Shown: positions 8,861 through 17,960, counted from the stretch's first letter. The stretch is DNA of 64,000 nt from Fibrobacter sp. UWH4 (GCF_900142475.1 NZ_FRAY01000007.1:93930-157929); one strand, 5' to 3'. Notes: a model not told the origin generated them from the sequence alone. Numbers and translations: made by a program.

Positions 8861-9385
8861 TTATTTCAAAATTTGAGCAATCGGTTCTAGGGTATCAAAA
8901 TTCACGAAGTCCACTTGCTTGCCGTAGGTGGCGATGAGAGCGCGGACTTCGGCGTTACGCTCCGCTTCGGGGATTTTCGTGACCTTCGAATACAAAAGTT
9001 TCATCATGATTCTGTGTTTCAGGCTGAGTCTGGTGTAATCGATGGCGCCGCGAAGGTGGAAAATTTTACTTTCATCGTAATGCGATGCGGGAACCTGCTT
9101 TTTGAGGCAGTCCCTGATGTGGTTGACGTTTTCGGCATCGGTCGGGTCGGCGAGACCGACAGTCGCGACAAACAGTTCCTGACTTGCAGAGAGGCCGCAA
9201 ACCGTTTTCTTGAGGCCCATGACACCGCCGGCGCAGAGGGCGCCCAGATAGACGATGCGGTCATAGCCGGCAACGCTTTTCACGTCTTTAAAGAAAACTG
9301 CCTTGAGCCCCGTGATTTCGGCGAGGCGTTCAGCGTAGCGTTTTGTCGAGCCGTAGCGGCTTCCGTAGATGATGATAGTGTTCAT
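8861..9385 (-). CDS. Flavodoxin-domain protein (HemG-like fold)
   Basis: About 174 residues from the ATG at 9385 (AAAGGA about 10 nt upstream). The N-terminus is a flavodoxin FMN phosphate loop (IIIYGSRYGSTKRYAERLAE), followed by YDRIVYLGALCAGGVMG and FVATVGLADP. Length and order fit small single-domain flavodoxins and protoporphyrinogen-oxidase-like flavodoxins; the substrate is unknown. A GTG at 9418 overlapping the ACT gene stop (GTGA) is an alternative start. Present only in the second cassette. Confidence 0.78.
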   Translation of the reverse strand: MNTIIIYGSRYGSTKRYAERLAEITGLKAVFFKDVKSVAGYDRIVYLGALCAGGVMGLKKTVCGLSASQELFVATVGLADPTDAENVNHIRDCLKKQVPASHYDESKIFHLRGAIDYTRLSLKHRIMMKLLYSKVTKIPEAERNAEVRALIATYGKQVDFVNFDTLEPIAQILK

Positions 9386-9414
9386 CCGATTATAATCCTT
9401 TCTTTGAGGCTTTA

Positions 9415-9780
9415 TCACACCACGTCATATCCCGCATCAGACAAGACTTTCAGCGCTTTCTCGAAATTTTCGGCTTTCACAAGGATATAATCCGTATTGA
9501 AAGTGGATATCGCAAAAATTCCAACGCCATTTTCTGCAAGAATAGCCGAGAGTTTCGAAAGGATACCTATAAGAGAAAAATCAAGTACACCCTGAATACG
9601 GAATCCCCGCCATCCATCATCTCGTTCAATAGTATTTTGGGGTACATCATCTGTTTTGCATACGAGGGATATTTCTTCGTCGGTCTTGCCAATGAAATAA
9701 AAATCCTTACCCGTATCGACATCACTAACGTCCGCTACTTTACAGACTGTTAGTTTATGATCCAATTTCTTTATTACCAT
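9415..9780 (-). CDS. ACT-domain protein (CASTOR-type)
   Basis: 121 residues. The C-terminal ACT fold is recognisable in FSLIGILSKLSAILAENGVGIFAISTFNTDYILVK. The N-terminal half (HKLTVCKVADVSDVDTGKDFYFIGKTDEEISLVC) matches small ACT proteins of the amino-acid-sensing CASTOR/ACT_7 type. Probably a ligand-binding regulatory protein. It starts 4 nt downstream of the truncated membrane gene and is unique to the second cassette. Confidence 0.75.
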   Translation of the reverse strand: MVIKKLDHKLTVCKVADVSDVDTGKDFYFIGKTDEEISLVCKTDDVPQNTIERDDGWRGFRIQGVLDFSLIGILSKLSAILAENGVGIFAISTFNTDYILVKAENFEKALKVLSDAGYDVV

Positions 9781-9784
9781 AAAT

Positions 9785-10087
9785 TCAATCGTTTGTTAGA
9801 GTTTTACTTTCGTCGTTGACTATACTAAATACAAAAGATTTAGGACGTTCGCCACCCCAAATTAACTCCAGGCCAGTAGCCGAGAGTGCATAAAGTCCAG
9901 CCACGCAGAATGCAAAGGCAAGACCGATGGTCAGGGCATACAACATCCAAATGTGGCCTGATACCATCTGATGCATGAAGTCTTTAATTCCATAGGCTTC
10001 GAATGTCTCGTCTAAAGCGAACAGGCAGCATACATGACCAATAGCTATAAGGAAGTGAAGCGCCGCTCCGAATCGTAATTTTTTCAT
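9785..10087 (-). pseudogene. Truncated membrane protein (copy 2, deletion and frameshift)
   Basis: The first 72 codons match the membrane protein at 4635-5063 almost exactly. The sequence then jumps across a segment that in copy 1 is about 160 bp long and bounded by two GTAGC pentamers (4692 and 4852). The deletion is not a multiple of three, so the frame changes and ends in an unrelated tail (LELIWGGERPKSF...). Two of the four membrane helices are lost. Probably non-functional, though a short peptide could still be made. Confidence 0.75.
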
Positions 10088-10092
10088 GTTTT

Positions 10093-10716
10093 TTATCGCA
10101 GTTCGTTGATAGCCTTTTGCAAATTCGCGAGGAATTTCCCGGCATGAGCCCCGTCCATTTGCGTATGATGGAACTGGAATGATACAGGCAATTCGTAATG
10201 GAAAAGACGTTTCCTGTAACGCCCCCAAATCATAAACGGGTTGTTGAAAATGCCGGAATTCATGCCGACCGCGCCGTCGATTTCCGCATCGATGATGGCC
10301 GATGTGCCGATGACCATGCTGTTCTCGGACAAGTCCCAATCCGTACAACTTTCTGCCACGATCCTTGTGTATTTGAGATAGTCGCGGTTGAATGTCGCCA
10401 AGTCTTCGGAAAACGGAATGTCGCAAGAGCTGACTTCGCCTTCGTCGTTTTTCACGATTGTATTCACCGCAATCGAATCGTATTGCATAAGCTTGCCGTT
10501 TACCGGGAGCATGTAAAATTCCTTAACGTTTGCCGCGGCCATGCCGATGCAGTAATCCATAAGCATGTTGAACTTCAAGCCGCGCTTCTTGCTCACCTTC
10601 ACGAGTCTTGTGACGTTTAGCGATTTGAAAAATGTCACCATCGGATTTGGAGCCTGCATCCAAAGCTTGAACGCCATTGCTCTAGTGGTGCTTTTCGGAT
10701 CAATTTCTTTTGCCAT
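10093..10716 (-). CDS. Chloramphenicol acetyltransferase-like protein, copy 2
   Basis: 207 residues, same length as copy 1 at 5070-5693 and differing at only about ten positions (such as RAMAFKLW for RAKAFEFW and IGMAA for IGKAA). The HHTQMDG catalytic motif is intact. It lies 60 nt downstream of the TetR gene, where copy 1 follows a MerR gene, so the enzyme has been placed under two different regulators. Confidence 0.85.
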   Translation of the reverse strand: MAKEIDPKSTTRAMAFKLWMQAPNPMVTFFKSLNVTRLVKVSKKRGLKFNMLMDYCIGMAAANVKEFYMLPVNGKLMQYDSIAVNTIVKNDEGEVSSCDIPFSEDLATFNRDYLKYTRIVAESCTDWDLSENSMVIGTSAIIDAEIDGAVGMNSGIFNNPFMIWGRYRKRLFHYELPVSFQFHHTQMDGAHAGKFLANLQKAINELR

Positions 10717-10776
10717 TTTTTTGCCTTAATTTTCCGTCAACGGACATCAGCATAAACAATGTTGTGATGGGGCGGT

Positions 10777-11361
10777 TCATTTCTTGTAGGTTTTGAAAAA
10801 ATGCTGCAAGTGCTTTTCGATGAATTTGAGCGCTTCTTTTTCGCATTTCGGCTGGCGATCAACTTTAGAAATCCAGAGTGCGACGGGGGCCGTAATCTCT
10901 GTCGCTAGCATTTCTGGGTCGTCTTTGACGATTATTCCTGCGGCCATCAATGTTTCGAGAATTTTCTGGTACATTTGCAAAAGTCCGTCCACCTGATGCC
11001 TTGTGGTGATTTCGGCGAGGCGTTCGCTGCGGAATTGTTCTTGCACCAAGAAAACACGCATCTTCTTGATAATCGGGTCGTTCATTGTAAAGCGGATTCT
11101 TTTCATCATTTCGTGGATGAATCCGTCGATATTCCCGGGAATTGTGCCGATTTTTTTCGCGGAACCGAACGATTCCTCATAACGCGCTTCGGCGATGTCG
11201 ATGAGCGCATTCAAGATGTCTTCTTTGCCCTTGAAGTGCTTGTAAAGCGACGGCGCCTTGATGCCGACATCCTGGGCGATTTGCTCCACGCTGGTGCCGT
11301 CGTATCCGTTTTTGGCAAATAGCGTTAGGGCGGTTTCAAGGATTTTTTCTTTTGTAGACAT
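10777..11361 (-). CDS. TetR/AcrR-family repressor
   Basis: About 194 residues from the ATG at 11361; an upstream in-frame start at 11385 lies inside the operator. The N-terminal TetR helix-turn-helix is clear (KILETALTLFAKNGYDGTSVEQIAQDVGIKAPSLYKHFKGKEDIL). The C-terminal ligand domain is unclassified. Inverted repeats at 11378-11416 sit immediately before the start, so autorepression is likely, with the acetyltransferase downstream as probable target. Confidence 0.85.
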   Translation of the reverse strand: MSTKEKILETALTLFAKNGYDGTSVEQIAQDVGIKAPSLYKHFKGKEDILNALIDIAEARYEESFGSAKKIGTIPGNIDGFIHEMMKRIRFTMNDPIIKKMRVFLVQEQFRSERLAEITTRHQVDGLLQMYQKILETLMAAGIIVKDDPEMLATEITAPVALWISKVDRQPKCEKEALKFIEKHLQHFFKTYKK

Positions 11362-11377
11362 GACGCCTCTACAGTTG

Positions 11378-11416
11378 GCTAACATTCATTAGCTAAAATA
11401 GCTAATATTTATTAGC
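11378..11416. promoter_or_regulatory. Candidate TetR operator (two nested inverted repeats)
   Basis: Two 16-bp dyads, GCTAACATTCATTAGC (11378-11393) and GCTAATATTTATTAGC (11401-11416), are 23 bp apart centre to centre. The interval between them forms a third dyad (TTAGCTA-aaa-TAGCTAA). This arrangement fits two TetR dimers bound just upstream of the regulator's own start. Confidence 0.65.
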
Positions 11417-11479
11417 CTGTCAAGAGGAAAACATCATCATCGGAGCCAAAACGGCAACCGTAAATGACGAGCGTCTTTG

Positions 11480-12859
11480 TCACTTCAAGAACAGCGAGAG
11501 TTTGCCGAAGTCTAGAATCGTGATAAACACGAAGAAGCTGATGAAGAACGCGGCAGCCACATTCTGAATGACCGTCTGCGTCTTGGTGGAAAGCGGCTTA
11601 CCGCGCAGTTTTTCGATACCGAGGAACATGAGGAGGCCACCGTCGGTAATCGCGAGCGGAAGCAGGTTCATGACGCCCAAGTTAATGCTGATGAGCGCAA
11701 GGAGCATCAAGAAATCCTGGAAGCCGCTCATCCACACGTTACCCATGACGGCAACAATCGAGACCGGACCGGAGAAGGCATCGACCTTGACTTGTCCCTG
11801 GAACATGCGCTTGAAATAGCGGAAGATGCTCGTGGTCATTTTCCAGCTGGTGGCGCAAGTTTTCGTGAAAGCTTCTACAGGGCCGCGGCGCACAATTTTC
11901 GTTTCGCGGAAGAGCACGTAGCCCATCTGGATGCCGACCATATAGCGTTTATATTCTTCGTTGTAAACAGGCGTGAGCGAATTGGTAAGCGTATCGCCGT
12001 TACGGATAACGGTAATGTTTACGGGTTCGCCCTTGCTACCGTCGATAATGCGCACGACTTCTTCGTAGCGGGAAATATGTTCGCCGTTAATTTCAAAGAT
12101 GGTATCGCCCACGGCAAGGCCCGCCTTTTCAGCTGCAGAGCCCGCTACAGGAGGCAAGCGTACAATCACGCGGTTACGCGGGTAAATGCCAATGTCGCCA
12201 ATTCCCATCGCAATTTCGGAGCTGGCAGAATCTTGCGCCGGAATCACAAGTTCTTCGGGGACAACCGTAATGGTCAACGGTTCGCCGCCACGGTGCACGG
12301 TAAGCGGGACGCTTGCGCCGAGGCTTACGCCAATCTGTTCGCGGAAATCATCCCAGCCCTGAGTGGGCTTGCCGTTGATTTCAGTGATGGTGTCGCCCGG
12401 CTGAATGCCAGCGGTTACGGCCGGAGAATCTTTTGCGACAAAGCCCACGATCAAATCGTTCGTTGCCGGTTCTTCGACACCGACCATGTAAAGAATCATC
12501 AACAAGATAAAGGCAAATACAATGTTGATGAACGGGCCCGCAAATGCAATCGACGCGCGAGCGCCCACCGATTTCGCCACAAAATCACGTTCGTCCGGGA
12601 CCTGGCCTTCCTTGAGCGTATCGGGATTTTCACCCGCCATGGCCACATAGCCACCAAACGGAATCGCCGAAATACAGTATTCCGTTTCGCCGTGACGGAA
12701 CTTGATAAGTTTCTTTCCGAAACCGATGCTGAAAGTATTCACCTTGACATTATTCCACTTTGCCACCAAAAAATGGCCCAGTTCGTGAATAGTCACCAGG
12801 AAACTCAGGCCAATCAGGCCGAGCACAAACATCAATACATTACTGAGAATCGATTCCAT
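11480..12859 (-). CDS. rseP: RIP metalloprotease RseP (site-2 protease)
   Basis: 459 residues. An intramembrane zinc protease that cleaves membrane-tethered regulators such as anti-sigma factors. The first helix carries HELGH (His25, Glu26, His29), two PDZ domains lie at about 120-300 (GIQPGDTITEINGKPT and GLAVGDTIFEINGEH), and a C-terminal helix holds the third ligand motif (GVMNLLPLAITDGG). Length is normal for the family. In many bacteria rseP follows dxr directly; here three carbohydrate-active genes separate them. Confidence 0.93.
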   Translation of the reverse strand: MESILSNVLMFVLGLIGLSFLVTIHELGHFLVAKWNNVKVNTFSIGFGKKLIKFRHGETEYCISAIPFGGYVAMAGENPDTLKEGQVPDERDFVAKSVGARASIAFAGPFINIVFAFILLMILYMVGVEEPATNDLIVGFVAKDSPAVTAGIQPGDTITEINGKPTQGWDDFREQIGVSLGASVPLTVHRGGEPLTITVVPEELVIPAQDSASSEIAMGIGDIGIYPRNRVIVRLPPVAGSAAEKAGLAVGDTIFEINGEHISRYEEVVRIIDGSKGEPVNITVIRNGDTLTNSLTPVYNEEYKRYMVGIQMGYVLFRETKIVRRGPVEAFTKTCATSWKMTTSIFRYFKRMFQGQVKVDAFSGPVSIVAVMGNVWMSGFQDFLMLLALISINLGVMNLLPLAITDGGLLMFLGIEKLRGKPLSTKTQTVIQNVAAAFFISFFVFITILDFGKLSLFLK

Positions 12860-12884
12860 CGTGTAATAATGTAGTAAAATGCAC

Positions 12885-12966
12885 CAAGAGATCCTTCGAC
12901 TTCGTCACATCGTGACTACGCTCAGGATGACACAAGACAAAAGAAGATGTACAGTCCGGCATGACA
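12885..12966. repeat. Dispersed intergenic repeats ending in TGACA
   Basis: Two short imperfect palindromes lie back to back between rseP and the GH51-type gene. One resembles GATCCTTCGACTTCG...GCTCAGGATGACA and the other GATGTACAGTCCGGCATGACA. Relatives occur at 31242-31381, 40502-40531 and 44513-44536. No other function is visible in this gap. Confidence 0.5.
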
Positions 12967-12969
12967 ATT

Positions 12970-15909
12970 TTAGCGTAGTCTTCTCAGGCCGCGGGGCATC
13001 GGGACTTCGGTGCCGTCTTCCTGCAACAGGTAAATGTTGTCGAGGCTGATGTAACCCGTGCCGCTGTAGCGGGCGCGCCAAGAGAAGTTCTTGATTTGCT
13101 TCGGGTCGAGTTGCGGAATAGTCTTACCCCAGCCTTCCTGTTTCATATTTTCCCAGATGAGCGTGTCGCGCATCCAGGAACCGCGAGTATTCTTGAGGCG
13201 TATCATGAATTCATCGTAATCCTTGACCTGTTCGCTTGCGATTTGCACTTCGAAGTAGCCATCGGGATTGCTATGGTTCGTGGCGTAGTCGAACACAATA
13301 CCCACCGAGTTGTGAACTTCTTCAGGAATCACGTAGTAGGCGCCGGCAAAGTTCGGCCAGCCCTGCGCAGGCGGCTGTTCGATCATGAAGTCGTGGCGGA
13401 TAAAGCCGCCGTGCGGAGGAGCACCGTTGAAGACCTTCGCGCCGATAGTCGTCGCATTGTCTCCGTTTGCGACCGGGAACCAGTCGACTGCATCGAGGCC
13501 GTTATCGTAATTCTGCATGACGCTGGTGGTGCGGTAGGCGCCGCGGATGCGGAACGGAATCTTGAACACCGTCGACTTCTTGCCAAGACCAGAAATTTTC
13601 AGCACGGCCGTCGCCGAGCCCAGCTTAACATTGGCCGGGAAGGGCACCTTGACATGGAAACTTTCAATAGAAGCGTTCCACTTGCCGTCATCGGGAGTAA
13701 TCACCTTTGAAATACCAAGTTCAGGAATCGAGAGTACACTTCCGATCAGTTGACCATTTTCTTGAACAACCGTTCCAAACAGGTCGAGCGTATCACCTGC
13801 AAGGAGCACCTTCTTTTCGAGAGCCGCAGCCAACACCTTGGGTTCCGCGGCAGCCTCGCCCGAAGTCACTTGCGGGTTAATTTGTACAACAGCGAGTCCA
13901 AACGGCGGCACCGTAATGTCCTTGCTCTTGCTCGGGTTAATGCGGCGGCCGCTCGGGCCCATTTTCGGGTACGGGTACGCCTTCTGCGTAGTGCCCACCC
14001 ACTTGAACTGATCTTCGCCAAAGATTTCGACCTGTGTACGCACCAGGTCTCCCTTGCCGACTTCGGTCGCGCCACCTGCAGCAGAAACGCTTGCACGGTC
14101 AACCTGCACCACCTGCGGGGTTTCAGACAAATTCACAATCATCACGCGGGCAGAATCGCCCTTGCCGATAGCGTAAGCTTCGATGTCTGCGCTCGTCGAT
14201 TTTACGGGCAGCACCGCATAGCCATTTTCAAGGAAATCCATGTAAGTCATGTAAATGCCGTAGTATTCCGCCGTCGGCTCCAGAGACTTCCAATAATTCC
14301 AGGAACCTTCCTTGGCGAGGGCCGTCATGCTAATGGTCCCCCAAGTGTCATCGGGGCCTTTGAACAAGTTGCCGAAAGCATCCCACGGAAGCACCTGCAG
14401 GCGGTTACCAAAACGCATCGCATGCTGTGCAAAGATGCTTGCCACTGCCGATGCCTGCGGGTAATCCATGAGCAGGCTAAAGCCCTGCACGCACGTACTG
14501 AATTCCGAAAGGAACACGCCGCGTTCGCCTTCAAGGTGACGTTTCATCCACACATTGAGCGTATCCATATTCGGGCCCACATCGAGCATGGCCTTGAGCA
14601 TTTCGGCAGGCTTCGGCTCGTTGGGCGTCCAGTAGGGGTAATTGTGCAAGTCCACTACATCGAGGTAACGCTTGCCGTCTTTCTTTTCGGCCTCGCCCAC
14701 AATGCGCAAGAATTCTTCCATCCAGTACTTGCCATCGAGCAAGCCGGCGCCCTTCTGCAGCATTTTGTGCGTACTGAAGAGCGGGCCATGCAGAACGATT
14801 GTAGAATCCACCGCCTTCATGGCGCGAGCGTATTCCAGGAATCGTGCAGCGTAATGCCTTGCCGAAATCGGGCCGGATTCTTCCCATTCACCGTCGAGTT
14901 CGTTGCCGATTTGCCACTGCTTAATGTTGTAGCCCTTTACTTTATTTGCATAACGCACCCAGGCTGCAGCTTCTTTCGAAGTTCCGGTACCCGCATTCAC
15001 GCAAATGACCGCACGGGCATTCGGGAGCGTCTTGATGTACTCCATGAATTCTTCAAAATCCCACTTGATGTCGGTCCAGTCGGTACGGGCCTTGTCGCCA
15101 TTGCGGGTAGACATTGCGTAGAACTTGTAGTTGTTACCGCCAAGCAAGTCGGTTTCGCCGCTATAAAGTTTCATTTCGCGAATCTGCACGCCCTTGCTAG
15201 GCAAATCAGCTGTCTTGAATCGAATGGCCACATAGCGCGTGCGGAACTTAGACTTGTACTTGGTGGTCGCGCCATTCACCTTGACCACTTTTTCAAGCTT
15301 CAGTTTGTTTTCAAGCGCCTGGTGCACGCCCGGATATTCGGCATAGTCTTCGGTCCAGTAGGCAATTTCAAAAGCCTTCGGGCGAAGCGTTCCCCAGCTA
15401 ATTTCCAACGAATCGACATCGACCTTTTCCGGAAATTCCACCACGACCCAAGGCGGGTCCACCGGGTCCAAAATTTCGCCCCACCACATGGTTTCCATAT
15501 TGCCGTCGGCCAAGTGACTGCGACGCACAAAGCCGTAGTTGTCCTTGGTGGTGCCGCGATAAATCGTTTCGCCCAAGAAACCGCGCGCCCACTTGGTTTC
15601 ATCGGCGGTCCAGAGGCCCGTGCTATCGTAGCTACCGATACCGTTCCAGTGGTAATCATTCGAAAGAGATCCATTCGGGAATCTAAACAGCGTGTAACCG
15701 CCATCGATCAACGCAGAGGTCATGTCGTAATAGCGGCTCGGCGGGTTCCAAATCGCGAGGTCCGCAGACATCATGTTTTCTTTATTGATGACGACACCCG
15801 GATGCAAGTCATCGACCTTGATGACATTCTGGGCGGCAAAAGCGGCGGAACCAAGAGAAAGCCCCGCTAAAGCGGCAAAAACAAAACGATTGGCAAAACG
15901 ATTTTTCAT
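12970..15909 (-). CDS. GH51-type glycoside hydrolase with nested discoidin domain and C-terminal CBM11-like module
   Basis: 979 residues, secreted (signal MKNRFANRFVFAALAGLSLG...AFA). The clan GH-A barrel shows the acid/base Glu337 in WQIGNELDGEW and the probable nucleophile Glu469 in GVFLSEFS. A discoidin (F5/8-type) segment at about 120-255 is inserted in the barrel before the acid/base strand. The region from about 800 to the end resembles CBM11-type modules (YDNGLDAVDWFPVANGDN ... NIYLLQEDG). The architecture resembles the GH51/CBM11 endoglucanase F described from F. succinogenes, recalled and not checked; arabinofuranosidase activity is the alternative. Probably exported to attack cellulose or hemicellulose. 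Confidence 0.75.
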   Translation of the reverse strand: MKNRFANRFVFAALAGLSLGSAAFAAQNVIKVDDLHPGVVINKENMMSADLAIWNPPSRYYDMTSALIDGGYTLFRFPNGSLSNDYHWNGIGSYDSTGLWTADETKWARGFLGETIYRGTTKDNYGFVRRSHLADGNMETMWWGEILDPVDPPWVVVEFPEKVDVDSLEISWGTLRPKAFEIAYWTEDYAEYPGVHQALENKLKLEKVVKVNGATTKYKSKFRTRYVAIRFKTADLPSKGVQIREMKLYSGETDLLGGNNYKFYAMSTRNGDKARTDWTDIKWDFEEFMEYIKTLPNARAVICVNAGTGTSKEAAAWVRYANKVKGYNIKQWQIGNELDGEWEESGPISARHYAARFLEYARAMKAVDSTIVLHGPLFSTHKMLQKGAGLLDGKYWMEEFLRIVGEAEKKDGKRYLDVVDLHNYPYWTPNEPKPAEMLKAMLDVGPNMDTLNVWMKRHLEGERGVFLSEFSTCVQGFSLLMDYPQASAVASIFAQHAMRFGNRLQVLPWDAFGNLFKGPDDTWGTISMTALAKEGSWNYWKSLEPTAEYYGIYMTYMDFLENGYAVLPVKSTSADIEAYAIGKGDSARVMIVNLSETPQVVQVDRASVSAAGGATEVGKGDLVRTQVEIFGEDQFKWVGTTQKAYPYPKMGPSGRRINPSKSKDITVPPFGLAVVQINPQVTSGEAAAEPKVLAAALEKKVLLAGDTLDLFGTVVQENGQLIGSVLSIPELGISKVITPDDGKWNASIESFHVKVPFPANVKLGSATAVLKISGLGKKSTVFKIPFRIRGAYRTTSVMQNYDNGLDAVDWFPVANGDNATTIGAKVFNGAPPHGGFIRHDFMIEQPPAQGWPNFAGAYYVIPEEVHNSVGIVFDYATNHSNPDGYFEVQIASEQVKDYDEFMIRLKNTRGSWMRDTLIWENMKQEGWGKTIPQLDPKQIKNFSWRARYSGTGYISLDNIYLLQEDGTEVPMPRGLRRLR

Positions 15910-15987
15910 AGGAACCTCTCGGGGTAAATATAATTCAGAATTCAGAGTTCGGAATTCCGAATGATTTAAAAATAAAGAATGAATAAC

Positions 15988-16013
15988 GAAAAAAGGCGGA
16001 ACAAAATCCGCCT
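15988..16013 (-). terminator. Intrinsic terminator after GH9 gene
   Basis: On the minus strand AGGCGGA-TTTTGT-TCCGCCT is followed by a T run, about 35 nt past the GH9 stop. Confidence 0.75.
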
Positions 16014-16046
16014 AACAATTACAACTAATTCAAAACTAGCAACCTT

Positions 16047-17879
16047 TCACTTGATTCTGTGGCCGTTCAGGTTGAAGCGCTTGCCATTCTTTTCGACATA
16101 GAGCATCTGGTCTGCAAAACGGAGCTGCGGGCCCTGTTTCGCGTGAGCCTTGCGAGCGACAGCGGGTTTGATAGAAGTAATTCCAGACGTCGCGAAAGAA
16201 GGAGCGTAACCGGCATTGATCGCTTCGATAGCGCCAGCGAGGTATGCAAAAGGAGCATTCCAGTTAATCGCCACCTCGTTTGTCGCATAACTGCAGCGGT
16301 TGTCCGTATAGGATGTCGCCGGCTTGCCTGTCCTGTAGTCCTTGCATTCCCAGGTCTGGGAGCCAATGTCTTCGCCACCGGGCTGCGGGCCGCCAACAAT
16401 CATGCCAGGAACCGGGTCCTTCACGCCATCAGCCGTACTCGGGCGGTGGTGAGGCATCATCGGGGATTTCGTGCCATAACCCGTCAGGAAGGACATGTCG
16501 AGCGGGTTCTTGCCGAGCAGGTAGTCGAGCACCTTGGTCGCCGCGACATAGTACTTCTTGTCGCCAGTCAGATAATAGGCGTGCAGGAGCCACACGCCCT
16601 GGTTACCGGCCACGGAGTTGGAACCCCAGTAGAAGTCGTTATCGCCCATCACGACACCAAAACCTGTCGTAGAGCGCGCTTCAAAATCATCGGCCACGCT
16701 CAGCAACGTATCTTTCGCCACTTGAGCCACATTACCAAATTCAGTGGCATGAGTCGCCTTGCCGTAGGTAGCAAGGCCCGAAACGTCGGCCCAGCCCGGC
16801 AGGTTGTGAGATGCCCCGGAAGTCTTGTAAGAGGCATCGCCCGTAGTCACGAAAAGTTCCGTACCGGCAAAGTCCTTCTCGTCGCCAAGCGAGCCGTCGG
16901 CATAGGAACCCGTAGCCACATCGGACGGATTATTGAACGCCTTGTTCGGGTTCTGGGCGCCCCAAGCGTAGGCCTTCTTGGCTGCTTCGAGGCACTTGCT
17001 AGCATAAGAAGCATCGAACGGCTTATAAACGCGTGCCGCCACAGCCATCACCGCCGCAAAGTCAAAGGTCGCTGCCGTCCCCTTACCGATAACATAAAGG
17101 GGATCGGAATCCTGAGCAGGCATCACGTCACCCGGGAATCCAAGTGTAGTCAACTTGTGGTAAACGCCACCATCGGAAGCCTGCATGGTAAGCATCCAGT
17201 CAAGATTCCACTTGATTTCGGCAAGCAGGTCCGGCAGGTTGCCTTCGGCAGGGATATTCCACTTGAGCGTCTTGAAATAATCGGGGAAATGTTCGTAAAG
17301 AGAAAGGAGCGTATAGGTGGTGATACCCGAGTTCACAATGTAGCGGCCATAGTCGCCGGCATCGTACCAACCCTTGCTAGAATTGATCGTTCCCGAGGCA
17401 CCTGTAGAGCTATGGAGCCGGGCAGTCGGGTTCGTATGTCCTGCGGCACGTTTCCACTGCCCCGCGTAGGTTTCATCAAGAGCCATGGAGGCTCGCTGAT
17501 AGTAATACCATTTCAAGGAGGCCTTGAGCACGTCCTCGTATGTTTTATCGGCAACCTTCAAATCGGAGCGGACTACTTGTCCACCCACCTTGATAGAGTA
17601 TGTTCCGGGAGTTTTCAATTCCGAGAAATCCACCAGCTGCACATTCTGCCCGCTCGGTGCCCAAGTCGAGGATTCGCCTGGAGTCACGGTCAAGACAGTA
17701 GAACCAGAAGCATTGACAATTTCAACATTACCGGACCCATCGACCAAGGCAAACTCCTTGGAATCGCCAGAACGGTAACCGACCTGATTGATATAAGCAG
17801 TCGCGGAGAACGCTGCCGTCGAAAGCGAAAGCAGCGCAATGGTCATGGGAACATACTGTTTTAGGCCAAAATTCAACAT
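16047..17879 (-). CDS. GH9 cellulase with N-terminal Ig-like domain
   Basis: 610 residues. Signal peptide (PMTIALLSLSTAAFSA), then a CelD_N-type Ig domain (about 28-110, YINQVGYRSGDSKEFALVDG), then the GH9 (alpha/alpha)6 barrel. Catalytic residues are visible: base Asp173/Asp176 in WYDAGDYGRY, the HHRPS substrate-binding motif at 477-481, and acid Glu535 in NEVAINWNAPF. GGAG stands 8 nt before the ATG. An inverting endo- or processive endo-glucanase; a short basic tail after 560 may serve export. It sits between the esterase and the GH51-type gene. Confidence 0.92.
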   Translation of the reverse strand: MLNFGLKQYVPMTIALLSLSTAAFSATAYINQVGYRSGDSKEFALVDGSGNVEIVNASGSTVLTVTPGESSTWAPSGQNVQLVDFSELKTPGTYSIKVGGQVVRSDLKVADKTYEDVLKASLKWYYYQRASMALDETYAGQWKRAAGHTNPTARLHSSTGASGTINSSKGWYDAGDYGRYIVNSGITTYTLLSLYEHFPDYFKTLKWNIPAEGNLPDLLAEIKWNLDWMLTMQASDGGVYHKLTTLGFPGDVMPAQDSDPLYVIGKGTAATFDFAAVMAVAARVYKPFDASYASKCLEAAKKAYAWGAQNPNKAFNNPSDVATGSYADGSLGDEKDFAGTELFVTTGDASYKTSGASHNLPGWADVSGLATYGKATHATEFGNVAQVAKDTLLSVADDFEARSTTGFGVVMGDNDFYWGSNSVAGNQGVWLLHAYYLTGDKKYYVAATKVLDYLLGKNPLDMSFLTGYGTKSPMMPHHRPSTADGVKDPVPGMIVGGPQPGGEDIGSQTWECKDYRTGKPATSYTDNRCSYATNEVAINWNAPFAYLAGAIEAINAGYAPSFATSGITSIKPAVARKAHAKQGPQLRFADQMLYVEKNGKRFNLNGHRIK

Positions 17880-17927
17880 CTCGGGTACTCCTTTTTAGTC
17901 CATCCATAAATGTACCCTATAAAACAG

Positions 17928-17960
17928 CAAAAACGTCCACTTTTGAGACCAAAAGTGGAC
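17928..17960 (-). terminator. Intrinsic terminator after esterase gene
   Basis: A perfect 11-bp inverted repeat (GTCCACTTTTG / CAAAAGTGGAC, 4-nt loop) is followed on the minus strand by GTTTTTG. It separates the esterase gene from the GH9 promoter region. Confidence 0.75.

Noticed and set aside
13750..15870. 706-codon open frame on the plus strand opposite the GH51-type gene
   Set aside because: Antisense shadow produced by GC-rich third positions; the translation has no domain and the opposite strand has signal peptide, catalytic motifs and modules.
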